From Paracoccaceae bacterium (lineage in GTDB: Bacteria; Pseudomonadota; Alphaproteobacteria; Rhodobacterales; Rhodobacteraceae), in the NCBI GenBank assembly GCA_017854585.1, contig JAFMHK010000028.1, positions 1,114-41,217 of the forward strand: 40,104 bases of DNA. Direction: 5' to 3'. The position numbers and the translations under genes were made by a program. Below, piece after piece: positions 17,939-28,408 of the stretch; the stretch's first letter is position 1, and each line of letters opens with the position of its first letter. Below the pieces are notes generated by a model. That model had not been told where the DNA came from. It worked only from the letters and a program-made list of their open reading frames with translations, and did no database searches.

Positions 17939-18131
17939 TGCTCTGTCCGCCTGCGTTGTCCGATGATGGCCCCGGTCTTTTTGGCCGGTTGACCTAAATC
18001 TGCCTCAGATTAACAGGAATCCTAACTTGTTCGGACCCGCGCGTCACGCAAAAATTGGCGTAAATCCGCAAAATATGGGGTAAAATTGCAGCTCAAAGGC
18101 GGTATTTCGCCAACACCACCACATCGTGCGG
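17939..18131 (-). promoter_or_regulatory. ftsA-ftsZ intergenic region, probable ftsZ promoter region
   Basis: Most genes of this cluster abut or overlap, but ftsA and ftsZ are separated by 193 bases. The segment is clearly AT-richer than its surroundings (a series of AAAA/TTTT tracts between about 18045 and 18090). Extra ftsZ promoters at this place are known in other alphaproteobacteria. I could not assign definite -35/-10 boxes. Confidence 0.35.
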
Positions 18132-19466
18132 TCACCAGTTGTCGCGGAACCATTTTACGGCGCGCTTCAAACTGCGGGCCGGGTAACGATCTGCGGGAAC
18201 TTCAAAGTCCCACCATTCGTCCTGCGGGTAGGCCGCGAACAACGACAGCCCCACACAGGCAGCAAAGGACGGCCCACAGGCGGATTGCGGCAGGCCCTGC
18301 ACCCGCAGCGGTCGGCCCAGACGCACCTGATTGCCCAAGATGCGGCTGGCCAGGCCGTCCAGACCCGGCAATTGGCTTGCCCCGCCAGTCAGCACAATGC
18401 GCTGGCTTGGCAGATGATCGAACCCGGCCGCGTCCAGACGCGCGCGGACCTCCTCCAGAATTTCCTCGACCCTTGGGCGCATGACGCCGATCAGCTCGGC
18501 GCGGCTGATGGTGCGCCTGTCGTGGTGCCAATCGCCGGTATCGGATTCAAGTTCGATGATCTCGCGGTCATCGATGCCCGTGGCCATGACCCCGCCGAAC
18601 CGGGTCTTGATGCGTTCCGCATCTTGCATCGGGATTTGCAGGCCCTGACTGATGTCGCTGGTGACGTGATCGCCGCCCATCCGGACAGTATCGGCGAAAA
18701 TCATGTGTTTCTTGATGAAGATCGACAGGCTGGTCGACCCGCCGCCCATGTCGATGCAGGCCGCGCCCAGTTCCTGTTCATCCTCCACCAACGAGGAGAC
18801 GCCGGCGACATAGGGGCTGGAGGCGACGCCGGCCAGTTCCAGATCGCAGCGTTTCACGCAATGCAGCAGGGTTTCGATGGCATGGGCGTCAATGGTCAGA
18901 AGATGCATGTCGGTGGACAGACGGTTGCCCACATGGCCACGCGGATCTGACAGGCCAGTCCGATGATCGAGCGCGAAATTCACCGGTTGGGCATGCACGA
19001 CCTCGCGCCCCTCGCCCACATCGGGCATGTCGCAGGCGGCCAATACGCGGGCCACGTCGTGTTCTGTCACCGTTCCGGTCTGCAGGCTGACCTCGCCCAC
19101 CAATCCATAACTGCGGGGCCGTGCGCCGGCAAAGCTGACGATCACATGATCAACGCGGGCGTTGGCCATTTTCTGCGCCGCCTGCACGGCGGTGCGGATC
19201 GCACGTTCGGTTTCCTGCACGGCGTCAATTTCGCCGAAACGGACGCCACGCGACCGGGTGGTCGCCGCACCGATCACGCGAAAGCTGGATTGCCCCGCCA
19301 TCGCGCCCACGCCTTCCGCCGGGCGGAAATTGTCGGCACTGTCGAACCGCAGCACAAGGCAGGCGATCTTGTGGCTGCCGATGTCCAGAATGGCGATGAC
19401 GCCCCGGCGCATCGCCTCTTGTCGTTTTGCCCGCATGGCGCGCTGCGCATCGTACAGCATACTCAT
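18132..19466 (-). CDS. ftsA: Cell division protein FtsA
   Basis: FtsA is the actin-like ATPase that tethers FtsZ to the membrane and recruits late division proteins. The 444-residue product has the phosphate-1 motif IAILDIGSHKIACLV near residues 24-38, AACIDMGGGSTSLSIF (phosphate 2) and RIVLTGGASQLPGL (adenosine motif), and a C-terminal amphipathic segment ending RSLKRAVKWFRDNW that fits the membrane-targeting helix. The ATG at 19466 overlaps the ftsQ stop by four bases (ATGA), so FtsA synthesis is coupled to FtsQ. Confidence 0.96.
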   Translation of the reverse strand: MSMLYDAQRAMRAKRQEAMRRGVIAILDIGSHKIACLVLRFDSADNFRPAEGVGAMAGQSSFRVIGAATTRSRGVRFGEIDAVQETERAIRTAVQAAQKMANARVDHVIVSFAGARPRSYGLVGEVSLQTGTVTEHDVARVLAACDMPDVGEGREVVHAQPVNFALDHRTGLSDPRGHVGNRLSTDMHLLTIDAHAIETLLHCVKRCDLELAGVASSPYVAGVSSLVEDEQELGAACIDMGGGSTSLSIFIKKHMIFADTVRMGGDHVTSDISQGLQIPMQDAERIKTRFGGVMATGIDDREIIELESDTGDWHHDRRTISRAELIGVMRPRVEEILEEVRARLDAAGFDHLPSQRIVLTGGASQLPGLDGLASRILGNQVRLGRPLRVQGLPQSACGPSFAACVGLSLFAAYPQDEWWDFEVPADRYPARSLKRAVKWFRDNW

Positions 19467-20365
19467 CCGTTCTGTTCCTCGCCTTGCATGGACAGGGTCC
19501 GCAGGCGCCGGAATTCTTCCAGCGCCACGGGTGTCAGTTGCACACTCAATCTTTCAGGGTTCCGCAGGTCGATACGCGTTACGTCACGCGACAGAAGTTC
19601 CTGTAATTCATCCAGCATGATGATCCGGTCCAACGCGGCCATCGCGCCAACTTCGGGTAACAATATCCGCCGGTCGTCACGCAGCACCACATCCCATCGG
19701 CGTTCGCCCATGCGCACAAGACCGCGCAGACGCTCACCCAGCGGGGCGGCGGCCACAAACAGGTCAAGCGCCTCGCCCACCACATGATCCGCGCCTTCAC
19801 CCGCGACCAGCGGCAGCGGCGCCTCCAGCACCCGTTCGCTCAACCATGCGACGAAGACGCCTTCATCGTCCAACAAGGCCGCGCCATCGCGGGTCTGCCA
19901 GATCAAGGCGGGCAGACGCTCATCAACCGTGACCGCCAGATAACCGCCGGACTGGATGCGCAGGTCGGCGCTGGCGACTGCGGAAATGCCTTCTATGGTC
20001 GTGCGCATCTCGGCCAGATCCAGATCGAAGGACGAAATCGGAAGGTTGAGCGACAGGCGCGTGCGAATCGCATCGGCCACCGGCTGGCTTGCGCCTTCGA
20101 TCCCCAACAGGTTGACCTGAAATTCAGGCCGATTTTCTATCTCGCGACGCATCTCGGACGCGCCATCCACCAGGGCCTGCACGTTGCCATCCTCGGCCAG
20201 ATACCAGCCAACCGTCATGACCACGGCAAAGGCGGGCAAACCCACCCGCAACAATTTGCGAAACAGCGGTGTCAGCCAAAGGCGCTGCATCCGGTAGGCC
20301 CAGCGGGACGGGGCGGGGTCACGGTGGCCAGGCGCCGTGCGACGGGATCCGATCAACGATCGCAT
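19463..20365 (-). CDS. ftsQ: Cell division protein FtsQ
   Basis: FtsQ is a bitopic inner-membrane divisome protein with a periplasmic POTRA domain that links FtsL/FtsB-type partners to the ring. From ATG 20365 it has 300 residues: a basic cytoplasmic N-terminus, one membrane segment (VGLPAFAVVMTVGWYLA), the POTRA domain beginning FQVNLLGIEGAS, then the FtsQ domain (VDERLPALIWQ, DDEGVFV). The start overlaps the end of ddl by 13 bases and has GAGGA upstream; the upstream frame extension to 20584 is a shadow of ddl. Confidence 0.94.
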   Translation of the reverse strand: MRSLIGSRRTAPGHRDPAPSRWAYRMQRLWLTPLFRKLLRVGLPAFAVVMTVGWYLAEDGNVQALVDGASEMRREIENRPEFQVNLLGIEGASQPVADAIRTRLSLNLPISSFDLDLAEMRTTIEGISAVASADLRIQSGGYLAVTVDERLPALIWQTRDGAALLDDEGVFVAWLSERVLEAPLPLVAGEGADHVVGEALDLFVAAAPLGERLRGLVRMGERRWDVVLRDDRRILLPEVGAMAALDRIIMLDELQELLSRDVTRIDLRNPERLSVQLTPVALEEFRRLRTLSMQGEEQNG

Positions 20366-21276
20366 GATGCATCCTCGACCAGCCAACGGCACAACGGGCC
20401 AAAGCCCATCCCGGTGACTTCGGCCTGTTCGGGTGATAGCGAGGTGGGCGTCATGCCCGGCTGCGTGTTCGTTTCCAGCAAGACCAGTCCGGCCAGACCC
20501 CGGTCCTCGTCCCACCGGTAATCCGTCCGGCTCATGCCCCGACACCCAAGCGCGTTGTGCGCCGTGACCGCCATGCGCATGCAAGCGTCGAAGATGTCGT
20601 CCGGCAGATCCGCCGGAACCACGTGGCGAGAGCCGCCGGGCTTGTATTTCGCGTCATAATCATACCACCCGTCAGCCAGTATATCGGTGACCGTCAGGGC
20701 CCGGCCGCCCAGAACCGTCGTGGTCAACTCGCGCCCTTTGACGAAGGCCTCCACCATCAGCGTATCGGGCATGCCAGCCGCGATCTGCGGCGGGCCATTG
20801 GCCACATCATGCACAAGATAGACCCCAACGGACGAGCCTTCGTTGTTGGGTTTCACGACATAGGGCGGGGGCATGACATGGGCGGCCATGATGTCGGATT
20901 TGGCCGCGATCACGCTATCGACAACAGGCAGGCCATGGGCGCGATACACGTCCTTGGTGCGCTGCTTGTCCATCGCGAGCGCCGAGGCAAGGACACCCGA
21001 ATGGGTATACGGGATCCGCAACCATTCCAGCAGGCCCTGCACGCACCCGTCTTCACCCCATCGACCGTGAAGGGCGTTGAAACAGACGTCGGGATTGATG
21101 TCGGCCAAACGCACGGCAAGATCGGGGCCGCAATCGACCTCAACCACCTTGAACCCCTCGTCGCGAAGCGCCTTGGCGCATTCATGGCCTGACGACAGTG
21201 AAACCTCGCGCTCAGCCGAGGCGCCGCCCATCAAAACCGCAACAACGGGGGATGTTCTGCCCGAACGCTCCACCAC
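20353..21276 (-). CDS. ddl: D-alanine--D-alanine ligase
   Basis: Joins two D-alanines with ATP to make the dipeptide end of the peptidoglycan stem. The 307-residue product has the short DdlB length. Seen are VLMGGASAEREVSLSSG (N-domain), ALHGRWGEDG, the MDK motif, VVKPNNEGSSVGV (ATP-grasp loop) and the metal-binding ETNTQPGMT. The start is a GTG at 21276 with GAGG six bases upstream. It overlaps ftsQ at its 3' end. Many bacteria have a second ddl elsewhere; this one belongs to the dcw operon. Confidence 0.96.
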   Translation of the reverse strand: MVERSGRTSPVVAVLMGGASAEREVSLSSGHECAKALRDEGFKVVEVDCGPDLAVRLADINPDVCFNALHGRWGEDGCVQGLLEWLRIPYTHSGVLASALAMDKQRTKDVYRAHGLPVVDSVIAAKSDIMAAHVMPPPYVVKPNNEGSSVGVYLVHDVANGPPQIAAGMPDTLMVEAFVKGRELTTTVLGGRALTVTDILADGWYDYDAKYKPGGSRHVVPADLPDDIFDACMRMAVTAHNALGCRGMSRTDYRWDEDRGLAGLVLLETNTQPGMTPTSLSPEQAEVTGMGFGPLCRWLVEDASCDR

Positions 21277-21321
21277 CTGTGCCTCATATGCCGCCAGGTT
21301 TATGTCTACCCGGTCGATCTG

Positions 21322-22296
21322 TTATTGGGCCTTTGCGGGCCCTTGTTTTTCCCCGGTTTTCCCGGTGTCATCGCCCGCGGCTCTGCCGACGCGCATGATT
21401 TCCCACTCTAGCGTTATCCCGCTGTGTTGGAAAACCCTTTTTCGGACATCTTCACCCAATCCCTCCAGATCTGCGGCAGTTGCGCCACCCGCGTTGATCA
21501 GAAAATTGGGATGCATTTCGGACATCTGCGCGCCGCCGCGCCGTGCGCCGCGCATTCCGGCATCGTCGATGACCTTCCATGCCTTCAATTCATGGGTATC
21601 GTCGGCCCGCCCGGTCGAGCTGAATCCGGCCGGGTTTCGAAAGGTCGATCCGGCGCTGCGGTCCTTTGTGGGTTGGGTGGCGTCACGTTTGGCGAGTTGG
21701 TCGGCCATGCGTGCCTCCAACGTCTGCGGGTCGCCTGGCGGGGCGTGAAACGTCACCGACGTGATCACCGCGCCTTGCGGGATATCGGACTGGCGATAGG
21801 CGAAGGCGATGTCGCCGGCGCCAAGCGTCACGCGGCTGCCATCGCGCAAAATGGCTTCGGCGCTTGCGAAATGATCGGCGACATATGACCCATAACAGCC
21901 TGCGTTCATGCGCAATGCTCCGCCGATGGAGCCGGGAATGGTGCGCAGAAAGGTCAGGTCCAATGCGGCCTGTGCCGCCTTGCGCGCCACATGCGCATCC
22001 AGCGCGGCCGCCCCCGCGACCACCCTGCCCTGTCCGATGTCGATGGAATTGAACCCCCGGCCCAGACGGATGACCACACCGGCAATCCCCGCATCGCGCA
22101 CGATCAGGTTCGATCCGACCCCCATGGGGAAGACCGGGACCGATGGATCAAGGGCCGCCAGAAAATCGGCCAGATCATCCACATCTGCAGGCTGGAACAA
22201 CCAATCCGCCGGGCCGCCGACGCGCAGCCAGCTGAGATCAGACAGATCACGGTTGGGCGTCAGTGCGCCCCGGACGGCGGGAAGGTCGGTGGTCAT
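21322..22296 (-). CDS. murB: UDP-N-acetylenolpyruvoylglucosamine reductase MurB
   Basis: MurB reduces UDP-GlcNAc-enolpyruvate to UDP-MurNAc using NADPH through FAD. From ATG 22296 it has 324 residues: FAD-binding [10 protein letters not shown] (59-68), [14 protein letters not shown] (120-133), and the proton-donor serine Ser217 in SAGSTFRNP; the late [11 protein letters not shown] carries the conserved Glu. The absence of the extra loop of the E. coli form makes it a type II MurB. The frame is open to 22332, but the family-like start and a weak AGGG favour 22296. Confidence 0.95.
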   Translation of the reverse strand: MTTDLPAVRGALTPNRDLSDLSWLRVGGPADWLFQPADVDDLADFLAALDPSVPVFPMGVGSNLIVRDAGIAGVVIRLGRGFNSIDIGQGRVVAGAAALDAHVARKAAQAALDLTFLRTIPGSIGGALRMNAGCYGSYVADHFASAEAILRDGSRVTLGAGDIAFAYRQSDIPQGAVITSVTFHAPPGDPQTLEARMADQLAKRDATQPTKDRSAGSTFRNPAGFSSTGRADDTHELKAWKVIDDAGMRGARRGGAQMSEMHPNFLINAGGATAADLEGLGEDVRKRVFQHSGITLEWEIMRVGRAAGDDTGKTGEKQGPAKAQ

Positions 22297-22345
22297 GGTG
22301 CATCGTGTGCCCTGCAATCGCGCGTGGTGCAAGCCTTGCGCATGC

Positions 22346-22615
22346 CTAGGCGCGCCGCTTTCGCAACGCCATTCCGGCCCCGCCGCCGATCACGGCTCCG
22401 ATCAACACAGGCACGTCGACAAGCACCAGCATCGCCACCGCCCCGATGGCGTCATAACCTTGCAGGTTCTGGGTCGCCACGAAAAGACCGACCCCGATCA
22501 CCGCGATCGCCGCCCAGACCGTAAAGCTGACCCAGCGGGGCAGGAAACGACCCAGCAGGAACCCGGCCGCAATCCCCATACTGGCGACCAGCAGGCCAAG
22601 AGCAATCGGCGCCAT
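22346..22615 (-). CDS. Small membrane protein of unknown function
   Basis: An 89-residue protein with three hydrophobic segments (about 5-22, 28-47 and 54-82) and a very basic end (ALRKRRA). It starts three bases after the DUF2484 stop, so the two are cotranscribed inside the dcw cluster between murC and murB. I recognise no family. Its constant place next to wall-synthesis genes would be the only hint of function. Confidence 0.7.
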   Translation of the reverse strand: MAPIALGLLVASMGIAAGFLLGRFLPRWVSFTVWAAIAVIGVGLFVATQNLQGYDAIGAVAMLVLVDVPVLIGAVIGGGAGMALRKRRA

Positions 22616-22618
22616 GAT

Positions 22619-22876
22619 TCAGTTGCGCCCCGAGAGAGACAGCGCGTTGCGCAACCGCCGCCCCGCATGGATCAGCGGCCAGCGCAGGACCGACGCACCG
22701 GCCAACATCACGCCCAGCCCCCACCACGGCCCCATCTGAACCGTCACATACCCCAACAGCGGAATGCCCGTCGCGATCAGCATCCAGGCACCACGCCAAT
22801 GCCAAACATGCGGCAGCATGGAGATGAACGCAGCACAAAGGGCCCAAAGGCAGGCCAACGTCAGGGACAGGGGCAT
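22619..22876 (-). CDS. DUF2484 family membrane protein
   Basis: An 85-residue protein with two to three hydrophobic segments (LTLACLWALCAAFISMLP, then WMLIATGIPLLGYVTV and WWGLGVMLAGASVL) and a basic C-terminus. A superb ribosome site (GGAAGGAGGT) precedes ATG 22876, which argues that it is really expressed. DUF2484 proteins are, as far as I know, restricted to Rhodobacterales and found at this place between murC and murB. Function unknown; inner-membrane location is inferred from the helices. Confidence 0.82.
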   Translation of the reverse strand: MPLSLTLACLWALCAAFISMLPHVWHWRGAWMLIATGIPLLGYVTVQMGPWWGLGVMLAGASVLRWPLIHAGRRLRNALSLSGRN

Positions 22877-22936
22877 TCCAGACCTCCTTCCGGCAGAGCC
22901 GGCTCAGCAATGCGGATCGCCCGCACCGCAGGTATT

Positions 22937-24346
22937 TCAGGCCGCATCGGCCTTCAACCGACCCGGCAGGGCGTTGGCCCACACGGAAATGGTGCCCGCC
23001 CCAAGGCAAACGACCATGTCACCCGGCCGCGCCTGTTCGCGGACCAGACGCACCAGATCATCCTCGGACAGGATCGCACGGGCATGGCGGTGCCCGTGCC
23101 GGATCAGGCCAGCCACCAGATCATCACGGCTGGCGCCCTCGATCGGGTCTTCGCCAGCGGCATAGACATCGGCGATGGCCACCACGTCGGCGTTGTTGAA
23201 GCACCCGCAGAAATCTTCGAACAGGGCGTGCAACCGGCTGTAGCGGTGGGGTTGGTGCACGGCGATCACGCGGCCTTCGGTGGCCTGCCGGGCGGCTTTC
23301 AGGACTGCGGCGATTTCCACGGGGTGATGACCATAGTCATCGATAATGGTCACGCCGTTGACCTCGCCCACCTTGGTGAAACGGCGGTTGACGCCCTTGA
23401 ACGCCGCCAGCGCGTCGCGGATTTCGTTGATTTTCATGCCAAGGTGACGCGCGATGGCAACCGCAGCCAGCGCGTTCGACACGTTGTGGTCACCCGGCAT
23501 CGGCAGGGTGCAGCCCTCGATGACCTTGTCTTCGCCCTGCAGCGCGATGTCGAAATGCGCTATGCCGCCCTTGTAGGTCAGGTTCATCGCGCGCACGTCG
23601 GCCTGCGCGTTGAACCCGAATGTCATGACCCGGCGGTCGGTGATGCGGCCCACCAGTGCCTGCACCTCGGGGTGGTCGGTGCAACAGACCGCCAGCCCGT
23701 AGAACGGGATGTTCGAGACGAAATCAAGAAACCCCTGCCGCAGGTTCTCGATACTGCCCCAGTGTTCCATATGTTCGGGGTCGATGTTGGTGACGATGGC
23801 GATTGTTGCGGGCAGGCGGTTGAATGTGCCATCGGACTCGTCCGCCTCCACCACCATCCATTCGCCCTGCCCCATCCGCGCGTTCGAGCCATAAGCGTGG
23901 ATGATGCCACCGTTGATCACCGTCGGGTCGATACCGCCAGCAACCAGCAATTCGGCCACCAGCGTGGTGGTCGTCGTCTTGCCGTGCGTGCCCGCAACGG
24001 CGATGTTCGATTTCAACCGCATCAGTTCCGCCAGCATCTCGGCACGGCGCACCACGGGCATGCCCGCCAGACGCGCGGCGTCCAATTCGGGGTTGCCTGA
24101 TTTGATGGCGCTGGAAATCACGACCACATCGGCACCGGCAAGGTTTTCCGCTTTTTGGCCGACAAACACCTTGGCACCCAAAGCTTCCAGCCGGTCGGTG
24201 ATCACCGAGGCCTTCAGGTCCGAACCCTGCACCGCATAGCCGTGGTTCAACAGCACCTCGGCGATGCCGGACATGCCGATGCCGCCGATCCCGACGAAAT
24301 GGATAGGGCCCAGTTGGGTGGGTAGCTTGGTGGCGGCGGCGTTCAT
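22937..24346 (-). CDS. murC: UDP-N-acetylmuramate--L-alanine ligase MurC
   Basis: Adds L-alanine to UDP-MurNAc, the first amino acid of the stem peptide. The 469-residue product has the Rossmann start [18 protein letters not shown], the P-loop GTHGKTTTT (119-127), the central EADESDGTF motif and the DDYGHHP motif of the C-terminal domain, all typical. Its ATG at 24346 overlaps the murG stop by four bases (ATGA). Confidence 0.97.
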   Translation of the reverse strand: MNAAATKLPTQLGPIHFVGIGGIGMSGIAEVLLNHGYAVQGSDLKASVITDRLEALGAKVFVGQKAENLAGADVVVISSAIKSGNPELDAARLAGMPVVRRAEMLAELMRLKSNIAVAGTHGKTTTTTLVAELLVAGGIDPTVINGGIIHAYGSNARMGQGEWMVVEADESDGTFNRLPATIAIVTNIDPEHMEHWGSIENLRQGFLDFVSNIPFYGLAVCCTDHPEVQALVGRITDRRVMTFGFNAQADVRAMNLTYKGGIAHFDIALQGEDKVIEGCTLPMPGDHNVSNALAAVAIARHLGMKINEIRDALAAFKGVNRRFTKVGEVNGVTIIDDYGHHPVEIAAVLKAARQATEGRVIAVHQPHRYSRLHALFEDFCGCFNNADVVAIADVYAAGEDPIEGASRDDLVAGLIRHGHRHARAILSEDDLVRLVREQARPGDMVVCLGAGTISVWANALPGRLKADAA

Positions 24347-25443
24347 GATCGTCCCTTCTGCGCAAGCTCTTGGACCAACACGGCCAATTGTTCGGTGGCG
24401 TCCGGCATGCCCGTCGACAGGCTGGCCGCAGCCATGGCCTGCGCGGCGTCCGGTTGGGTCAGGATGGCGGCAATGGCATCGGCCAGTGCCATTGGCGTCA
24501 GCTTGCTTTCGGGGATGCGCACCGCGGCCTGCGCATCGATCAGACCCTGCGAATTCGCGGTCTGATGGTCGGCCGTGGCCGCCGCATACGGGATCAGGAT
24601 GGCCGGACGGCCAATAACGCTGATGTCGGCCACCGAACTTGCGCCCGCGCGGCTGATGACCAACTGCGCCTCCGACAGGCGGCGGGGAATATCGCGGAAA
24701 AACGGCTCGACCTCGGCGCGCACGCCCAAGGCGTCATAGGCCGCCGTCACGCGCTCCAGATCTTCGGGGCGGGCCTGTTGGGCCACGCGCAGATGGCCGC
24801 GCAAGGCATCATTCAGCAATCCGATGGCCTCAGGCACGGTATCGGACAAGATGCGCGCGCCCTGACTGCCGCCAAAGACCAGCAGGTTCATCGGCCAGTC
24901 GCCCGGTGGCGTATAGGGTGCGCCGGCCCGCTCCAGAACGGCGGCGCGCACCGGGTTTCCGGTATGCACGGCGTTCGCGCCCTGTGGCACCACGGTGGGC
25001 CACGTCCCGCAGGCCACCACATCGACCCGGCGGGAAAACAGCCTGTTCACCCGGCCCAGAACGCCGTTCTGTTCGTGCAGCATGCGGGGGCGCCTGGTGA
25101 TCCAAGCGGCCGTCATTGCAGGAATGCTGGGATATCCGCCAAAACCCACGACCACGGTCGGCCTTTCACGCAGCATCCGCACCGTCGCTGCCAGCACACC
25201 GCCGACAATCCGGAACGGGGCAACCAGTTTGCCTGCAAACCCGCCGCGCGCGAAGGTGGCCGAAGCAACCTGCCGCACCTCCACCACATGGGGAAACCCG
25301 CCCGCATAGCGCGCGCCGCGCGCGTCGGTCGACAGCGTCACCTTCCAGCCGCGCCGCAGCATCGCCTCGGCCAGCGCCTGAGCGGGGAACATGTGCCCGC
25401 CCGTGCCGCCCGCCGCGATGATAAGATGAGGGGTATCCGCCAT
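24343..25443 (-). CDS. murG: Lipid II synthase MurG
   Basis: Transfers GlcNAc from UDP-GlcNAc to lipid I on the inner face of the membrane, giving lipid II. The 366-residue GT-B enzyme shows the N-terminal G-loop [26 protein letters not shown], the [12 protein letters not shown] motif, the second G-loop [10 protein letters not shown] and the UDP-GlcNAc pocket near [11 protein letters not shown] and QTANSQ. It starts 19 bases after ftsW. Confidence 0.97.
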   Translation of the reverse strand: MADTPHLIIAAGGTGGHMFPAQALAEAMLRRGWKVTLSTDARGARYAGGFPHVVEVRQVASATFARGGFAGKLVAPFRIVGGVLAATVRMLRERPTVVVGFGGYPSIPAMTAAWITRRPRMLHEQNGVLGRVNRLFSRRVDVVACGTWPTVVPQGANAVHTGNPVRAAVLERAGAPYTPPGDWPMNLLVFGGSQGARILSDTVPEAIGLLNDALRGHLRVAQQARPEDLERVTAAYDALGVRAEVEPFFRDIPRRLSEAQLVISRAGASSVADISVIGRPAILIPYAAATADHQTANSQGLIDAQAAVRIPESKLTPMALADAIAAILTQPDAAQAMAAASLSTGMPDATEQLAVLVQELAQKGRS

Positions 25444-25462
25444 GTCGATCAGTGCGCCATTT

Positions 25463-26629
25463 CTATCTGTGCCGTGTCAAAAGAATATCGCCGATCTCGC
25501 CTTGTGGCCGGGACCGGGTGAACGTCAGCATCATACCGACCAGAATACCCGTCGCGATCAGGCTCGACCCGCCGTAGCTGACGAACGGCAGGGTCATGCC
25601 CTTGGCCGGCAGCAACCGGACCGCCACCCCCAGATTGATGAAGGCCTGCAAGGCCAACAGCGCCGCCAACCCGGTTCCGGCCAGCCGGATAAACGGGTCG
25701 CGCTCCTTGATCAACCGCATAAAGGCCCGCAACGTGATGGTGGCGAACAACGCAATGATGACCAGAACCAGCACCAGCCCGTATTCCTCTGCCGCGACCG
25801 CGATGATGAAATCCGTATGTGCATCGGGCAAGGTCCATTTGACCGACCCCTCGCCAAGCCCGGTGCCGAACAACCCGCCCTCTTGTATGGCGTTCGTGGC
25901 ATAGGCCAACTGCGTATTCGGATCGACCTCGGCCGCAAGAAAGCCGTCGATCCGCCGCGCAAAATGTTCCGAGCCGTTATAGGCCACGACACCCGCGCCG
26001 CCCACAGCGGCCGCAACCGCCACCAAGATCAGCATCGGCGCACCCGCCACGAAATAGATGGCGCACCACGCAAAAACGATCAGGGCCGCCTGTCCGAAGT
26101 CGGGCTGCATCGCCAGAAAACCAACGATCACCACGGTCACGAACAACGACACCATCTTTCCGGGCGGCCCGCCGACCTCTTGGCTGGCGGCCACCATCCA
26201 CGCGGTAAAGACCACGTAGACAGGCTTCAGGAATTCCGACGGCTGCAGCGAGGCAAAGCCAAGCGAGTACCAACGCGTCGCACCTTGTCCGAAATCCGTG
26301 CCGAACGCCGGCAACAGCGCCACCGCCGCAACCGCCGCGAAAAACCCCAGAATCGCAAGGCGCCGCACCGTCTGTGGTGTCATCATCGACACAAGCATCA
26401 TCACGACAAGCGCCATGGACCCGAACGCCGCCTGACGCGAGACATAGTGGAAGGGATCGTGCCCGTTGCGTTCAGCCAACGGTGGAGATGCGGCAAAACC
26501 CAGCAGAATGCCGATGACAAACAACGCCAGAATGCACCCGATCGTAACCCGGTCCACCGTCCGCCACCAACGTGGCAATACCGCCTCGCCCGATTGCACA
26601 ACAACCGTACCGTGCGCCATCTCTGTCAT
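25463..26629 (-). CDS. ftsW: Septal peptidoglycan glycosyltransferase FtsW
   Basis: A SEDS-family polymerase that, paired with FtsI, strings lipid II into septal glycan. The 388-residue product has about ten membrane helices, the [18 protein letters not shown] motif, the loop with the catalytic Asp in [24 protein letters not shown] and the late [11 protein letters not shown] 26629 is used; a second ATG nine bases on is possible. The 197-base gap to murD is larger than usual in this cluster. Confidence 0.95.
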   Translation of the reverse strand: MTEMAHGTVVVQSGEAVLPRWWRTVDRVTIGCILALFVIGILLGFAASPPLAERNGHDPFHYVSRQAAFGSMALVVMMLVSMMTPQTVRRLAILGFFAAVAAVALLPAFGTDFGQGATRWYSLGFASLQPSEFLKPVYVVFTAWMVAASQEVGGPPGKMVSLFVTVVIVGFLAMQPDFGQAALIVFAWCAIYFVAGAPMLILVAVAAAVGGAGVVAYNGSEHFARRIDGFLAAEVDPNTQLAYATNAIQEGGLFGTGLGEGSVKWTLPDAHTDFIIAVAAEEYGLVLVLVIIALFATITLRAFMRLIKERDPFIRLAGTGLAALLALQAFINLGVAVRLLPAKGMTLPFVSYGGSSLIATGILVGMMLTFTRSRPQGEIGDILLTRHR

Positions 26630-26826
26630 GACAACTGCCCGCCTCTATCACTGCTCGTGCGCCCGTTTTTCCGGGTCTGAGACCAAGTGTAGCGTGATTT
26701 CGCACGTGGGGCCAGAACAACCGGCTCATTCCAGCAACACACAAGGGCACGCCGGCAGATTACCGCCGCGCGCCCCATGGGTTACACGTTGCGCGACCTG
26801 CATGACCGGGATCCACAAGGCACGGA

Positions 26827-28230
26827 TCAGTCCGCCAAGACCGCCGTCACGCAGGCGATGAAATCCTGCCCGCGCTGTTCGAAATTGTCATATTGGTCAA
26901 AGCTCGCCGCCGCCGGGGCCAACAAGACCGTATCGCCGGGCGCCGCCTCGGCTGCCGCGCGGGCCACGGCCACCGCCATCGTGCCACAAACCTCTTGCGC
27001 CACATCGCCCAGTTGCAGGGCAAACCCCTGCGCCTCCCGCCCGATGACATAGGCCTTGATGACGTTGCCCATGGCGCCCTGCAATCCCCCCAGACCGCCC
27101 TCTTTCTCAAGCCCGCCGCAAATCCAGCGGATGCGTGGGAACGCTGCCAGCGCCTTCGCCGCCGCGTCGACATTGGTGGCCTTGCTGTCATTCACGAACA
27201 CGACGCCGTCACGCTCTGCCACCCGTTGGCTGCGGTGCGGCAGGCCAGAAAAACTGTGAAAACCCGCCTCGATCACCTTGGGCGGCAGTGACAGGGCGCG
27301 CAGCGCCCCATAAGCGCAGGCCGCGTTTTGATGGTTGTGCACCCCCGGCAACCCGACAACGCCGCGCAAATCGATACTGGCGACCTGCCGCCCCTTGCGG
27401 GTCTCGGCCAGCCATCCCTTGCGCACGGCCACATCCCACCCCGGCCCGCTCAGCTTGCGCGTCACCGAGACCCGGATCAGCCGGGGATCGGCTGGCCCCT
27501 CGACCATTTGGTTGGCAAGGTACTGCCCCTCGGCCTCGTCCACGCCGATCACCGCACGGTCCGGCCCGCCCTCGGCGAACAACCGGCGCTTGGCGGCGAA
27601 ATAGCCGCCCATGCCACCATGACGGTCCAGATGATCGGGGCTGAGGTTGGTGAAAATCGCGATATCGGGCGTCAGCGCACGGGCAAGGTCGGTCTGATAA
27701 CTCGACAGCTCCAGCACGATCACCTCGCCGTCGACCGGCGGATCGATATCCAGCACCCCGCGTCCGATGTTACCGGCCAACTGGCATGGAACACCGGCGT
27801 GATCCAGCACATGGGCCAACAGCGCCGATGTCGTGGATTTCCCGTTCGACCCGGTCACCGCGATCACGCGTGGCGGCGTCTCCATCTCGTCCCAGCCCAT
27901 CAATCCGAGCGAGCGGAAGAACAGCCCCACATCGTTATCCACCGGCACGCTGGCCGCCATGGCCGCGGCAATGGCCCTGTGCGGCGCAGGGTAAAGGTGC
28001 GGGATGCCGGGCGATGTGACCAGACACGCCATCGCGTCGAACCCACCGGGGCCAAGCGGATCCCACAGCGTGAAGCCCTCCGATGCGGCCGCATCGCGCG
28101 CCGCCTCGCCGTCATCCCAGACAACGACATCGGCGCCCCCGGCAACCAACGCGCGCGCCGCCGCCAGACCAGATCGGCCCAACCCCAGAACACCCACCCT
28201 CTGGCCGTCAAATCCTTGGACCGGGATCAT
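26827..28230 (-). CDS. murD: UDP-N-acetylmuramoylalanine--D-glutamate ligase MurD
   Basis: Adds D-glutamate to UDP-MurNAc-L-Ala. The 467-residue product shows [17 protein letters not shown] (N-domain), SPGIP, the P-loop [28 protein letters not shown] and [11 protein letters not shown] in the C-domain, all family signatures. It is preceded by a 178-base gap after mraY that carries a short conserved-looking motif (28287-28297). No clear new promoter was found. Confidence 0.96.
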   Translation of the reverse strand: MIPVQGFDGQRVGVLGLGRSGLAAARALVAGGADVVVWDDGEAARDAAASEGFTLWDPLGPGGFDAMACLVTSPGIPHLYPAPHRAIAAAMAASVPVDNDVGLFFRSLGLMGWDEMETPPRVIAVTGSNGKSTTSALLAHVLDHAGVPCQLAGNIGRGVLDIDPPVDGEVIVLELSSYQTDLARALTPDIAIFTNLSPDHLDRHGGMGGYFAAKRRLFAEGGPDRAVIGVDEAEGQYLANQMVEGPADPRLIRVSVTRKLSGPGWDVAVRKGWLAETRKGRQVASIDLRGVVGLPGVHNHQNAACAYGALRALSLPPKVIEAGFHSFSGLPHRSQRVAERDGVVFVNDSKATNVDAAAKALAAFPRIRWICGGLEKEGGLGGLQGAMGNVIKAYVIGREAQGFALQLGDVAQEVCGTMAVAVARAAAEAAPGDTVLLAPAAASFDQYDNFEQRGQDFIACVTAVLAD

Positions 28231-28408
28231 TGCGCGCTTCCCCTGCTTCTCTTTGTTGTATTGTTTCTCTTGGTTCTCAATATCCCCGCCGGAGGCATCC
28301 TGTCATCAGCCCCGCTCCCGAAGGGTCGGATCCGGCAAGCACCACACGCCCCATGCGCCGATCACGAAAGGAATGGCCCGGAACGGGCCTCCGTCGCGTG
28401 CGCGGCGC
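28231..28408 (-). other. mraY-murD intergenic segment with TGCCTCCGGCG motif
   Basis: A 178-base gap in an otherwise tightly packed cluster. On the leftward strand it holds TGCCTCCGGCG (28297-28287) followed by GGGATATTGAGAACC and an AG-rich tail leading to murD. The same 11-base core occurs after the mrp gene (36639-36629). I recall similar GCCTCCGGCGGGGATATTT strings after genes in other Rhodobacterales, but cannot verify it here. It may be an RNA processing or termination element. Confidence 0.4.

Noticed and set aside
18010..18025. CtrA-type site (TTAA-N7-TTAA) before ftsZ
   Set aside because: The only candidate is TTAA-N8-CTAA, with wrong spacing and a mismatched half, so it does not meet the known consensus.
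21908..24100. 730-codon open frame on the plus strand opposite murB and murC
   Set aside because: It spans four real genes on the other strand, has His/Arg/Gln-rich antisense composition and no ribosome site.
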